A stretch of 64,000 bases of DNA from Magnaporthiopsis rhizophila (lineage: Eukaryota; Ascomycota; Sordariomycetes; Magnaporthales; Magnaporthaceae): the NCBI GenBank assembly GCA_003049465.1, contig PYSS01000059.1, positions 124,001 to 188,000 of the forward strand, written 5' to 3'. Under the pieces are notes generated by a model. The model worked only from the letters and a program-made list of their open reading frames with translations, did no database searches and was not told the origin of the DNA. Each line of letters opens with the position of its first letter. The stretch's first letter is position 1. This document shows positions 41,944-53,688 of the stretch, piece by piece. The translations under genes were made by a program, and so were the position numbers.

Positions 41944-43409
41944 ATGGCGTCGGCAATATTCTTCCTCGACCTCAAGGGCAAGGTCAGTCGACCGGGCATC
42001 AGGCTGAGCATCATTTGTCCTCCACCGCAGCTGCTGACTTGAGGTTCCACACAGACCCTCCTTGCCAGAAACTACCGCGGAGACATCCCCATGTCGGCGG
42101 TGGAAAAGTTCCCCATCCTCCTTAGCGAAGCTGAAGAAGAGTCGTCGGCGGTGCCGCCATGCTTCTCACACGAGGGCATCAACTACCTCTACATCCGGCA
42201 CAACAACCTGTACCTGCTGGCGCTGACCAAGCGCAACACCAACGCGGCCGAGATCCTGCTGTTCCTGCACAAGATCGTCGAAGTGTTTACCGAGTACTTC
42301 AAGGCGCTCGAGGAGGAGTCGATACGGGACAACTTCGTGATCATCTACGAGCTGCTGGACGAGATGATGGACTTTGGCTATCCGCAGACGACCGAGTCCA
42401 AGATCCTGCAGGAGTACATCACGCAGGAGTCGCACAAGCTCGAGATCCAGGCGCGGCCGCCCATCGCCGTCACCAACGCCGTCAGCTGGCGGTCCGAGGG
42501 CATCCGGTACCGCAAGAACGAGGTTTTCCTGGATGTGGTCGAGTCGCTCAACCTGCTCGTGTCGGCCAACGGCAACGTGCTGCGGTCCGAGATCCTGGGG
42601 GCCATCAAGATGAAGTGCTACCTGTCGGGCATGCCGGAACTGCGGCTGGGGCTCAACGACAAGGTCATGTTCGAGACGACGGGCCGGACAACGCGCGGCA
42701 AGGCCATCGAGATGGAGGACGTCAAGTTCCACCAGTGCGTGCGGCTGTCACGCTTCGAGAATGATCGCACCATCAGCTTCATCCCGCCCGACGGCGAGTT
42801 CGAGCTGATGAGCTACCGGCTTAACACGCAGGTCAAGCCGCTGATCTGGGTCGAGTGCATGGTCGAGTCGCACAGCGGCTCGCGCATCGAGTACATGCTC
42901 AAGGCGCGCGCCCAGTTCAAGCGCCGGTCCACGGCCAACAACGTCGAGATCGTGGTTCCTGTGCCCGACGATGCCGACACGCCGCGGTTCCGCACAAACG
43001 TCGGCAGTGTGCACTACGCTCCGGAGCAGAGCGCCATCGTGTGGAAGATCAAGCAGTTTGGCGGCAGCAAGGAGTTTCTGATGCGCGCCGAGCTGGGCCT
43101 TCCCAGCGTTCGGGGCGACGACGAGCACGGCGGCGGCATGACGGGCGGGTTCGGCGGCAGCATGGGCGGGGTGGGAAGCAAGGGCGCCAAGAGGCCGATC
43201 CAGGTCAAGTTTGAAATTCCGTATTTTACCACGAGCGGCATCCAGGTCAGGTACCTGAAGATTACAGAACCGAAGGTGAGTTCTCGGGTTTTTGTCTGAT
43301 GTTTTAAACTTGGCGCTAACCTTACCAGTTGCAATACCCTTCTCTCCCCTGGGTGCGTTACATTACGCAGTCTGGCGATATCGCCGTCAGGCTGCCGGAC
43401 GCGGTGTGA
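41944..43409 (+). CDS. apm1: AP-1 complex medium (mu) subunit
   Basis: Exons 41944-41982, 42055-43275 and 43329-43409 (introns 72 and 53 nt, donors GTCAGT and GTGAGT); 446 residues. The 13-codon first exon MASAIFFLDLKGK joins TLLARNYRGDIPMSAVEKF, the longin-like sigma-homology domain shared by mu1 chains. NYLYIRHNNLYLLALTKRN and the C-terminal mu-homology domain (SWRSEGIRYRKNEVFLDVVE through the basic RRSTANNVEI part) follow, ending WVRYITQSGDIAVRLPDAV. It is the cargo-recognition subunit of the clathrin adaptor AP-1 at the trans-Golgi and endosomes and binds tyrosine-based signals. Very strongly conserved; assignment to mu1 and not mu2 rests on the N-terminal sequence. Confidence 0.96.
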
Positions 43410-43927
43410 GCAGGACGAGTGGGAAGGAGGCAGGGGATATGACGCGGCAAAGGTGTACTGATTAGAGCGGGTATTATGATATACATGGGACGTATTGGCG
43501 TTCATTTTGCGGACCGCATTGCGTGAGAAGGCGGGATCGGCCGAGCCTATCCGGGTGTTTAATCCATGTTGCGTGATGACCCGGGTGATGTTGATCTAGA
43601 GTTGTCAGACCTGGGAGCGAGGCTCGAAGGCAGCGAAGGGTTTGGGAGGGTGAGGGATGATGAATGATGAAAGACGAGCCGAGCTGTCTTTCAGCCAAAG
43701 TCCTCTCGTCAGCCAAACTTCTTCCAAGTTGGGGGCGTGATCTCGGAGCGAAAGTTAATTGTAAACGGAACGTCATGATTAGTTAGTACCTGACCGATAT
43801 CAACGGCGTACATTGTCATGCAGGGGTAAAGTGTAAATAAACCGGTAAAAAAAAACCAAAAAAAAAAAAACAAACAGCCGTTGCAGTACTGAGCCATGGA
43901 AGAAAAGAGAGGGAAAAAGCAGCATGT
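43410..43927. other. Short intergenic stretch between convergent genes
   Basis: Three-prime flanks of the AP-1 mu gene and of the membrane protein. It holds an A-rich run (43848-43872). No gene seen. Confidence 0.4.
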
Positions 43928-45082
43928 CTACCGCAACAACGGCGTATCCTCCGCAGCACCCTCTGTCTCCGGGATCTCTCCATCCTGTCCGCCCTCCACA
44001 TCCTCCCCATTCGCACCAAGCCCAGCCGAATGCGCAGTCCACTCACGCCACACCCAAGCCGCACAAACACCAGCACCCGGGCCCAGCACAGCCGAGACCA
44101 GGGCCATGGCCGCAGCAGGCCGCCATCCACCCTCAACAAGCACCCAGTAGAGCACAGCGAGTCCGACAAAAACCGCATCCAGCTCGACAAACCGGAGCGT
44201 CGACCGCGTCATCTCCCTCCGATCATCAGGCCCGGCGCCACCAAAAACCGCCACCACAAGGCCCCAAATATGCGCACCAGCCGAGAACAGCACCGGCAAG
44301 CCGTACACAGCCAGTAAGGCGCGTCGGCTAGCCTCCAGGCGCAGCGACGGCGCGGCAGTCTCCGGCCTGGCCCGCAGCAGAACCCAGCGCGCGGCGCGGC
44401 GGACGGCCGCCACAGCGACGGGGAACAACAGCCAGGCCATCACGGCAGCCGGCGTGCCCCGCGTCGCCAGCAGCGCAGCGGACGGGACGCCGAACCCGAG
44501 CGCGACAGACAGCGGGACGGCGACGACGTCGGCCGCGAAGGCGAGGTGCCGTGCCGCCTCGACGTCGTTTTGGCCGTCGTCGTCCGGCAGCAAAAGCGGG
44601 GCGAGCCGTTTGCCGCGGCGCAGCGACGCAGGCACGACGACCAGCGCCCAGACCAGCGGTCCACCACCTAGGACGAAAACCAGCCACGATCCCGTGGGAT
44701 GGGCAAGGAGCGGCGCCGAGGCGTTGCAGAGGCGCGACGCCTCGACCCCCGAGACCGTCAACAGCCCCGCCAGCAGCGACAGCAGCGACGAGGCGAACAC
44801 GGCGACGGCGCGGGATGACGCCACGGCCGACGACAGGAACGAGACGAGGAAGCAGGCCGGCGCGCCGAGCACAGGGATCCGGCTGAGGAAGGGGATGCGG
44901 GCGCGCGCGTGGCATTGGCTGTAGAGCAGGCCGGTGTTGACGTCGTGCAGCGCGAGGGCTACGGCGAGGCCTGTGAAGACGCCCGCGAGGAGGATGGGCG
45001 TGATGAGGAGGCGTGTGTAGCTGAGACGGTGGATGGGGAGCTGCAGGCGACGCGCCCCGGGGGAAGGTGCGCGATCTGCCAT
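43928..45082 (-). CDS. Polytopic membrane protein, about 8-9 TM helices
   Basis: Single exon, 384 residues, ATG at 45082. After a short basic Pro-rich start, hydrophobic helices follow one another: LLITPILLAGVFTGLAVAL, APACFLVSFLSSAVAS, VFASSLLSLLAGLLTV, GSWLVFVLGGGPLVWALVVV, ADVVAVPLSVALGFGV, MAWLLFPVAVAAV, AVYGLPVLFSAGAHIWGLVV, DAVFVGLAVLYWVLV and MALVSAVLGPGAGVCAAWVW. The tail is acidic and cytosolic (GEDVEGGQDGEIPETEG) and ends DTPLLR, where TPLL resembles an acidic di-leucine sorting signal (seen, role inferred). No transporter signature or catalytic motif recognised; a small-terpene-cyclase-like or fungal-specific membrane family is possible but not shown. Confidence 0.7.
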   Translation of the reverse strand: MADRAPSPGARRLQLPIHRLSYTRLLITPILLAGVFTGLAVALALHDVNTGLLYSQCHARARIPFLSRIPVLGAPACFLVSFLSSAVASSRAVAVFASSLLSLLAGLLTVSGVEASRLCNASAPLLAHPTGSWLVFVLGGGPLVWALVVVPASLRRGKRLAPLLLPDDDGQNDVEAARHLAFAADVVAVPLSVALGFGVPSAALLATRGTPAAVMAWLLFPVAVAAVRRAARWVLLRARPETAAPSLRLEASRRALLAVYGLPVLFSAGAHIWGLVVAVFGGAGPDDRREMTRSTLRFVELDAVFVGLAVLYWVLVEGGWRPAAAMALVSAVLGPGAGVCAAWVWREWTAHSAGLGANGEDVEGGQDGEIPETEGAAEDTPLLR

Positions 45083-45450
45083 TCTGTTTGTCTGGTTTGG
45101 ACCGCCTTGGCTTACTTGTCCAGGAGAAGATAGATGGTGAAGACAAGATGAGGTCGTCGTAGAGATGAAGAGAGACGGCGGCCCAGCCCGTCGTCAAATG
45201 ATGCGTCCATTACCGGGGAGAGGGTTGCAAGCCCCACAATTAGGCGCTAGTGACGCACCCCACAGCCCGTGCTTCAATGACGATGACAGCAGCGGCACGA
45301 GAACCAATAACTAACACAGACGACACCATCACGCGATAGGCTGGGCTGAACATCTAGCACGGGAAACATCTACAGACATAGCACACACGGGAGATAAATA
45401 CATGGTAGCTCTAGCTGAATGCTTTATATACAGAAAATCCCTCCCATCGT
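45083..45450. other. Intergenic, nothing recognised
   Basis: About 370 bp with the promoter of the membrane protein and the 3' end of the Zn2Cys6 regulator. No gene features. Confidence 0.4.
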
Positions 45451-45611
45451 TCACGTTGGAAACTCGACTCCGCCCCCGCTAAATAGATCGCTCCACGGCA
45501 TGGACGGGTCGTACTGGCTGATATTAAAATTAAACTCTTCGTCCTGATACGCATTGCTGCGCTGCGGAGACGGCGGCCCTTGCGAGTCGTGCGCCGGCGA
45601 CTGTCCGTCGA

Positions 45612-45642
<31 letters not shown>

Positions 45643-48089
45643 AGGCGTCTGCGCCGGAGCAGCACCCGCAAGGAAGGGCGACGGCGACGCAATGGCCGTG
45701 TGCAGGCTGGGGTTGAAGCCGGCCGACATGTGTGCAAAGCCGGTCAGTCCTGCGCCGCCCGCGGTCGGCATTGGCCGCGGGGACGCCGTGACGGGCGTTG
45801 CATACCCGGGCATCGGCCCCAGGCCGTGGCGAGCGAGCATGGGATTTGGCGTTGCGCCTGGGTTTGCCGGATGGGCCATCTGCTGGCCCAAACCAGTCGG
45901 CTCGGGCGTGTCGGTGGTGTTTGGCGGCGGCACCAGGTCGCTGGGGACGCCGGTTTCGAGCAGCTTTTCGAGATCCGCACGCTAGATGACGACGTCATAT
46001 CAGCATATGGCAAAGGAAAGAAGTGAATGCAAGACGAGACTGGCACGACAGAACTCACTATCGCCACAGCAGCGGGTGCCGTCATGGCCTGCTTGAGTAC
46101 CCGCAGACACACGTTGCCCATCTCGGCAACGCTCTCGGCCGTGATGCCAAAGTCGGCACCACTCGTGTGCAGCGACAGGAACAGCATGCGCGCGCACTGA
46201 AACACGCTGAGCGGCAGGTCCAGATCCGCCACGGGCACACCGCCACCGCCCTCGAGCGTCAGCAGCAGGCTGAACATGTCGGCCATGGCCCGGGCGTGCT
46301 CGAATATCTGGCGCCGGCAGATGTCGACAAACCCGGGGTGGCTGGCCTCGATCTGCACCATGACGGCCCGCGGCAGCACGCTCGACGCATCGCGCGACAC
46401 GCCCGCGTGGGCGGCCACGCGGTACAGGTCCAGGTGGCACTGCTCCCACAGCACGTGGGTCATGAGGAACACACACAGACGCGGCGAGTAGGCCCGCAGC
46501 CGCACGTTGGCCTCGGACCAGCCGAACGACACGGGAAGCCTCGCGGCGAAGGCGCCCAGCTGCGACTCGAGTTCAGCAAACCGTGCAGGCAGCGAGGCGA
46601 CCTGCTCAGGCGTCGGATTGGGGTTGTTGATCATGCTCTTTGTGTACTGCAAGATGCGGCTGCGCAGGAGGTGCACGCGGATTTGCAGGGCCAGAAACCC
46701 AATGTTCTCCGACACGGGCGGCGGCGGCATGCCGCCTGGACCGGCAAGGGGCTGCTCCAGCGGCTCCGTGACCTCGGCCAGGTCAAAGTCGAAGTTGCGC
46801 TCGTTGCAGGGCAGCTGGATGCGGATACTCGATGGCCGCTGCTCCCAGAGACCAAAGTCGGAGTGGCCGGCAGCCATGGAGGTGTCGATCATGTAGACCG
46901 ACCACATCAGGCGGCGGCGTGACTCCTGGGCCAGGAAGCAGAGGCGCGGGTTCTCGTGGTTGAGGCGTAGGGCCACGGCGAAGCGCGAGGCTATGGCGTG
47001 CAGCATAAAGGCCGAGGGGAAGCGGCGGTTGAGGATGCGGTGGCGGATGATGAGCACGAGCGTCTGCAGCTTGAGGGTCGACGGCTTGTCAAGCTCGCGC
47101 AGGACCGAGGCCTCGGCCTCGTCGACGCACTTGGCGCCATACTCGCGCGTGCCAGGGCCCAGGTCCGTCAGCAGCGACGTGATGCCCACCAGGGCCAGCA
47201 GCAGGCCGCGGTCGATCAGGCCAGCGTGGTAGCGCTGCATGAGTGAGGCGCGGTGCAGGAACGAGAAGACGGCGACGTGGTGCACGTGGCGGAAGAAGTT
47301 CTCAAACGCCCGAGGGGCCATGGACTCGAGCACCTCTTCGGCCACGGCGCTGGCGTGCTCGTGGCCGCTGCCAAAGTTGCTCGGGCTGGTGATGCTGTTG
47401 CCGTCGGCGTGGTCCGAGGGCGGCGTGTGGCTGCGGTCCGACATTCGATCATCTGCGCCCGTGTGGCTGCTATTATGCTGGTGGTTGTCATGGTGGCTGT
47501 TGCTGTTCCTGTTCCTGCTGCCCGACGCCTGAGGCGTGGTGGCGCCGGGAGGAGTAGGCGACGCGGTGCCGCTCGCCCCGTGGCCCGGAATGGCCGAGTC
47601 GGCAGCGCTGCCTGGGGGCCGTGAGCGCTTGCCAGGCTGATAGACGCACTCGATGCCCCTGGCCTTGCAGCGCTCGCACTTGGGCAGCGAGCCGCTGCAG
47701 CGGGCCTTGCGCGAGTGGCAGTTGGCGCAGGCCAGGCGCACGCGGCGACGTGGCAGGGCCAGGGCCAGGGCGGACATGACCGACTCCCCGTCGGGCCCGG
47801 CCAGGCCGGCAGACGATCCAAGGGCGGCTGACCCACGGGCGGTCAGGGCATCGTGGTAGGTGCAGCCAAAGCCCAGGCGCTCGCAGTTGGTGCAGACGTC
47901 GCGGCGGCCGTCGCAGCGAACCTTGCGTGCCCGACAGGTCAAGCACGTGTTGGAGGTGCGCTTGGGGGGCCTAGCCGTCACCGTCGCCGCTGCTGACGAC
48001 GGCGATGCCGCTGGGCCTGGCCCAGATGCAGGCCCCGGCCCCCCTGCGACGGCTACAGGCGACGTCGGTTCCGGCGACGGCGCGCTCAT
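45451..48089 (-). CDS. Transcription factor with two Zn2Cys6 clusters
   Basis: Exons 46059-48089 and 45451-45981; the 77-nt phase-0 intron (GTGAGT...TCTAG) joins MTAPAAVAI to RADLEKLLETG. Product 853 residues from ATG 48089; the frame is open further upstream but without a fitting start. Two separate binuclear clusters are visible, both CX2CX6CX6CX2CX6C, at residues 49-76 (CLTCRARKVRC...) and 121-148 (CANCHSRKARC...). The middle part (ILNRRFPSAFMLHAIASRFAVALRL...) is the fungal-specific regulatory domain with the typical RRRLMWSVYMID segment. The C-terminus has a ten-residue poly-Gln (about 45612-45641) and an acidic end with MPWSDLF, likely an activation domain. Nuclear DNA-binding regulator; target genes unknown. 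Most Zn2Cys6 proteins have one cluster. Confidence 0.88.
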
Positions 48090-48830
48090 GTGGCGCGGCT
48101 CGAGGTCGACGACGGCGCGAACTGCAGATGAGACGGGTGGGGGGTCGGTTGGGTCGACGGTGGCTGTGTGGTACGCGCTAAGCGTTGATGACGGCAGTGG
48201 CACAACGGCTGACAGGGGTCCTGGGAAAAGAAGCAATTGGTCGAGTGTTGGTGATTGGTGGTGGTGGTGGTGGCGGCGGCTGACACGGCCACGGCCAGCA
48301 CACAAAGAATCTGCAAGGGCTATTATTATGAGGGTGGCGGTGGTGTGGTGACAGGGATGCGAGCTGGCGACAGCTCCTCCTCCTCCTCCTCCTTCTCCTC
48401 CTCGACCGGGACCAGCCCCTTCTGGGTGACAGGCGAATGAAACGCGTTCGTGCTCGTCGTCGTCGGTCGGGGCGCGGTGCGGCACTGGATGGGAGCTGCT
48501 TCGGCGATCATTGTATGACGTCGCGGCCCTCTGTCTGGCCGTCGTGGTCGGCGCGTGGGGTTGGTGCCATTGAGGGAGGAGGTGCGACAACGGATCCGTG
48601 TCAGGGTTTCTTGGTTTTTCTTTATCCTTATCATGCATACTCGGAACATCACAAGGCTGAAAGAAGCGGGGCCCTGATTCGACGAGTGGGGCTGCACCTG
48701 CCGATTTTGTGCTGTCACTGCTGTCGGTAAACACCGATAGCCGAGGTAGTGCGTGATAAGTAAGCTGGTTTAGCTGCCGATACCCGGCCCTTTTAGGTAA
48801 TTACAGTCTAAGTCTACCAAGGCTATGGCT
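48090..48830. other. Intergenic, leader of the Zn2Cys6 gene
   Basis: About 740 bp. Contains GGTGGT-type and CTCCTC-type short repeats (about 48245-48405). The minus-strand frame of the regulator stays open here to about 48734 but reads as low-complexity His/Ser/Pro sequence and is treated as leader. Confidence 0.4.
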
Positions 48831-50693
48831 TTACTCCCAGCTGCCAGGCACCTTCTGCTCCTTTGGGCCGGCTGCCATCACCGGTCGTGGCGGCAATCCT
48901 TGACTCTTGAGCTGCCTCGCCGCCTGGCCAAACACCTCGTGCCCTCGCGGTCTCGCAGATATGGACCCAGCCGACGCGCTGCTCCTGACGCTGGGAACTG
49001 CCGTCCGTGGCCGTGGCGGCTGTCCAGAAGACGGATAGCCACGGGGCTGGTGCTGCGCATTGTGCAGCGGCGGCCTAGGTCGGTGGTACGACTTCTGCCT
49101 CGATGGCCAACCGCCATACCTTGGATCCCAGCCCAGCCCGCTTGGGTTGGCTGACTGGATCGCCGACTGCGCCTGCCGTGTTTGCGCCGCGTGCATGCTG
49201 CTGCTGCCGCCCGTCCTCGATACCATCGTCCTGGGACCCCGGATGCTGCTGGCCCCGCTACTGCTGCTGCTGCTGCTGCTGCTCCCCGTCGCCCCCCGCC
49301 GCGCCACGGACGGGCCCGAGAACATTGTGGTGGTGCTCATGGCCGGCGTGCTGCCCTGCGATTCGATCCCTGCGTCCACCTTGAGCTGGCTCCATTGTGA
49401 TTTCCATCCTGCGGCTGATGCATTGTCGCCAGGGACCAGCAGTCGCGGCTTTGGTGACGGTGTCGCCGGTCCTAGGTTTCCCGCCGCGTTGTCCCTGCCG
49501 CCCTCTTCGTTCTTGATGTCGTCGTCCCCTCGTAGCCGGGGTGTGTATGTCGGCCTTGGTTGCTGTGGCAGGGACCTGTCCGTGTTTGTCTCGGCCGACT
49601 TGGTCGAGGCAGCCTTAGTCGCCGTCGGCATGGATCGCGGCCCCATTGGTGTCGACGACGCTGTCCTTGTCCGCACACTGCTGGCAGTGGTGCTGGCGCT
49701 CTTGCCCCGGGCGTGCTGCTGCTGCCGCTGTCTATTACTCGGAGAGTTCGCAGCCCTGATCTCGTGCCCGACCATATCAAGCGGTGTCAGGCCCTCGGCG
49801 TACTCGTGCTCGCACTTCTCATCCAACGTCTCGAGCGACCCGGCCCACGATCTCTTGGCCCGGTGTGACGACGGTGGTTTGTCGTCCACGTCCAGTCCCA
49901 GCGAGCTGATGCGGCACGTCACATGCTCGGGTTGGGGAAGGTCGCAGGGGCGGGAGATACGCGGGAGCGTGAAGGGCCGCTCTGAGGACTCGATCACGTA
50001 CACGATGATGAGGATTGCGATGCTGCGGCGGTTGTATATAGCGTCAGTTTGACGCTTATAAAATAGGGAGAAAAGGAGGAACAGAGAAACTTACAGGCCA
50101 AACGCACAAACGACCAAGTCCACGTGCCCCGGCCGGATGCGCGCCGTGTCGGCCTTGTTAAGCTTGTTGAACGACGCCGGCACGGACACGATGGACACGA
50201 GCCAGAAAACGAGGGCGATGCGGGCCACAATGATGGCCCATGACTGCAGCGGGTGCTGCAGCGCCCGCGTCTTGTCGAGCGGCAGGTTTCGCCGGGCCGC
50301 CACGAGGTGCATGATGATATAAAAAAGGGACAGTATGCACTGTGGCGGAGGTTAGGGATTGTGTGTTAGCATGCCGCCCCTGGGTATAAGAGGAATAGAG
50401 GAGGCCAGGAGACGCACGGCGAAAAACATAAACGACTGTGCCAGACACATCTCGGGCACGCCGACCGCCCCGCTCAGCACGATGCACGACATGATGCACC
50501 CGATGACGGCGAACAGTAGCAGCGCCAGCAGCGCCGTCACCATCAGCCGCGCCACCCACGGCCGCTCCAGTAACGCCGCCCGCCCGCCGGCGCCGTGCTC
50601 GACGTCTCCTCCTCGCATTGCGCCGCCCCGCGCCGTGTGTTTGGGTGTTCTGTTGTCGCCCGTATAGCTCCCGATGTATGGGGCAAGTCCCAT
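48831..50693 (-). CDS. Four-TM protein with long disordered tail
   Basis: Exons 50418-50693, 50095-50339 and 48831-50022 (introns 78 and 72 nt; donors GTGCGT and GTAAGT); 570 residues, ATG 50693. Four transmembrane helices fall in the first about 200 residues: LMVTALLALLLFAVIGCIMS, SFMFFACILSLFYIIMHLV, IIVARIALVFWLVSIVSV and VDLVVCAFGLIAILIIVYVI. The introns fall inside the helices and splice them cleanly. The remaining about 380 residues are Ser/Pro/Arg/Gln-rich and disordered with an eight-to-ten-serine run. The layout recalls fungal MARVEL-like or tetraspan proteins, but no signature proves it. Likely plasma membrane or endomembrane. Confidence 0.75.
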
Positions 50694-51609
50694 CGTTTAC
50701 GTGTGACTCGGTGGGCGGGTTCGTCCTGATATGATGTCGAGTTGTTCGCCGTGCTTGGGAGGACGGCAAGAGAAGAGAACGCCGGATGAACCGAAATCGC
50801 GATAGAGCCTGCCGATGGCGATGGTGATGCAGGTACGCTACGCAACGGACAGGAGAACAAAACCAGAACCAAAGCGCAAGACCCTCGAGACGAAAACCAC
50901 AAGATCAAGAGGGACAGTCGTCTAAAAAAAATTAAAAAAAAAAAAAAAAAGTCCATCCAGCCCCAAGCACGATAACCCGACATCAAATTCCACCTCTGCT
51001 TCACCAGCCATCCCGTTCATGACCCGTCACCGTCACCGTTTAAGGGCGGGAGCATTCTTCACTATCGTCCCACCAGAAAATGGTACGCGTCACTCAAGAG
51101 TTGTGTGTGAGAGCCAGCTGGGGACCCGAGCCGCCGCGGACAAAGACATTCCGGGCATTCCAGCGATGGGCGGGCCGCGCTGGTGGTGGGCGTGGCTGGG
51201 CCACGTCCTGGAATGCAAGGCCAGCTGAGACATGGCGAGCTACCGCCAGCTGTGCTGTTCAGACGCTCCCGTACTTGTCGTGATCTGAGGGATAGGCCGT
51301 CACGGGGATAGTGTTTGCCCACACCTAGTAGAACGAGGAAGAACTTGATATTCAATAGCTGAAGGCAGGGAGCCATCCTCAAAGTAAAACACCAAAATGG
51401 CCAGAGAGCCTAAATTCCGCCCTCAATCGATTCCCTCTTCCACATATTTCCCCCAACCAGGGAGTCCATCCAAACATCTCCAGAGGGCAGAATAGAATTA
51501 AACAAAAAACAAAAAAATGCGTAACAGCTAGCATCGTAAATCGATCATCCTCCTTTTTAGTTTCGAAGAACACAACCAATCTGGCCATCTCGCCTTCGTT
51601 CCTCACAGC
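50694..51609. other. Intergenic, nothing recognised
   Basis: About 0.9 kb with the promoter of the four-TM gene and the 3' flank of SPE2. An A-rich run lies at 50926-50950. No supported ORF. Confidence 0.4.
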
Positions 51610-53533
51610 TCAGTCATCCTCGCCAACCCGGGCGACACCGTCACCGACCCAGCCGTCGCGCTCGTAGTAGCGGAAGATGAGGTCGTAGTCGTCAAAGTCG
51701 TGCACGATGCGGTCCATGCGGCGGTAGCCAGGGACGCAGTCGACGCGGCGCTTGAACGTCGGGAGCCCGTGCTCGTCGAGCGAGCCGGTCGAGGGCGAGG
51801 ACCTGCCCGACGACGCCGCGCGCGCCGCGCGCCGGCCCTTGCCCTCGAACAGCGTGATGCTGAAGCGCCCGGGCCGGAAGATGCGCACGACCTGGTCGAT
51901 GATGTCGGCCACGTCGCGCCCGTTCTGCCCGTGCGGCACGTTGGTCTCGAAAGACGCGTACGAGCAGTTGGGCTCGGGTGTCACGTGCACCGTGAAGTAG
52001 TGGCCAGCGCCGCCACCCTCGCCGTCGGGAGCCTGGGGCGACGGGATGACGCCGTTGGCCGAGAAGCCGCAGGGCGCAAACATGTAGGCGTCAATGCGCG
52101 CGTCGGGGTACTTGGACTTGGGGTACACGTCCGACAGCCCGCAGGCGTCCGACACCACCGTGCCGAGCGCGTGGCCCTCGGTGGTCAGCGCCTCGACCAC
52201 CTTGGCTTCGTCGCCCGCCGGCCACTTGCCTGCGGCGTGAAGCGCCGCAGCCGCATCTCCGGCGGCGCCCACATCCTCAACGTCGAACATGGATTCACCC
52301 GACAGCTCGCCCAGGCTGTCGTGGGCGCTCTGGCGAGCCTCCTGAGCACGCAGGGGCATCTGCTCACACGCGACCGCACTCGCGTGGGAGAGGTAGAACT
52401 GCTTGGCGCGCTCAGGGTCCAGGTCCGTCATGAGGATCTCGAGCGTCTCGTCCTCCTCCTCGGCGCCGGGGACCGCGCTGATGAGGCCGGTGGAGATGCG
52501 CATCCTGGCGCCGCCGCCGCCGCGGATGGGGCTGGAGTTGGCGTCGGAAGCAACCCCGTCCGCCCTCTCGTTCTGAGGGGTCTCCAGCGGCGTCCGCGGC
52601 GGGGTGTGCGGCGGGGTCAGGGCGGCCCTGTTGGGCGAGGTCATGTACAGGTACCAGTGGTCCCCGTTCATCTTGCCGACCATGTAGGCGCTGCCGCCCT
52701 CGAATAGGTCGTCGAGGTACTTGACCTCCTGCTTCCAGCTGCGGTGAGGGCCCTGCTGGCGGTCCGGGAAGAGGAAGTTCTTGCGGCTGTAAAACACTCG
52801 GTGCGGGGTGGCGGCGGCCTTGACGTCCTCGAGCGAGGCGGCATTGTGCACGGGGAAGCCGCCGTCCACGGCAGCGATGCGCAGCAGGCGGTACAGGCCG
52901 AGAAGGAGCGTGGTGGTGCCGCACGTCTTGAGGATGATCTTGTGGGGGAAGACGAACATGCTCGACTCGGAGAGCAGGTAGGCGTCCACCGTGTCCGACT
53001 CGACGACCGACAGGATTTTGCAGTTGACCATATCGAGCATCTCGACCCAGTTGGCCGACGGCACCGCCTTCAGGCCATTGGGCCTGGCGCCGGGCGGCAG
53101 CGACGAGGGGCTCGGCGCGAACCACACCTCGAGGAGCTTCTCGGGACCTGGCAGCAGCAAAAAGAGTTGGCGTCAGCTTGGATATTTTTTTTTACCGACC
53201 ATTTATTGCCGCGGTGACATGACGTAATGCCATGTCCAGGGGTGTGCGCAAAGGAGTGGGGCGGTTTTTTTTTTTTTTTTTTTTTTCCCTTTTTCTTTTT
53301 TGTCCGTCTTGTTGCTTACCCTCAAATGCATTGGTAGAATCTAGGTCCTGGGCGACATCGTGATTGATGGTCAGATNCTTTCTATTTTCCCTTTTTCTTT
53401 TTTGTCCGTCTTGTTGCTTACCCTCAAATGCATTGGTAGAATCTAGGTCCTGGGCGACATCGTGATTGATGGTCAGATGCGGCGTGGTCGGCGCTGACAG
53501 GGCGTAGCTGTTGGGGATCTCGAGAGTGACCAT
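51610..53533 (-). CDS. SPE2: S-adenosylmethionine decarboxylase proenzyme
   Basis: Exons 53422-53533 (MVTLEIPNSYALSAPTTPHL...) and 51610-53147; the phase-1 intron joins ...STNAFE to GPEKLLEVWF, as in known enzymes. Predicted 549 residues. Self-cleavage site LLSESSMFVF gives pyruvoyl Ser at about S99. YMFAPCGFSANG and HVTPEPNCSYASFETN carry the conserved active-site Ser and His of the processing and decarboxylation centre. The enzyme makes decarboxylated AdoMet for spermidine and spermine. The middle of the chain has a long Ser/Pro/Arg insert, common in fungi. First exon and intron are duplicated by assembly error (contig overlaps with N at 53377 and 53583), so the apparent intron of 274 nt is really about 172 nt (53148-53319). 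Confidence 0.93.
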
Positions 53534-53688
53534 CTCTGGCTTGGGCGGCTTTCGCGGCTGGACGAGGAGGCGGGATCTGGCGNTGCGGCGTGGTCGGCGC
53601 TGACAGGGCGTAGCTGTTGGGGATCTCGAGAGTGACCATCTCTGGCTTGGGCGGCTTTCGCGGCTGGACGAGGAGGCGGGATCTGGCG
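53283..53688. other. Two contig-overlap duplications joined by N
   Basis: 53283-53376 repeats as 53385-53478 (offset 102), and 53478-53582 repeats as 53584-53688 (offset 106). Single N at 53377 and 53583 mark the joins. The copies look identical, which fits unmerged overlapping contigs and not biology. Confidence 0.9.

Noticed and set aside
48090..48734. N-terminal extension of the Zn2Cys6 regulator
   Set aside because: No ATG at its start, low-complexity translation and an ordinary start at 48089.
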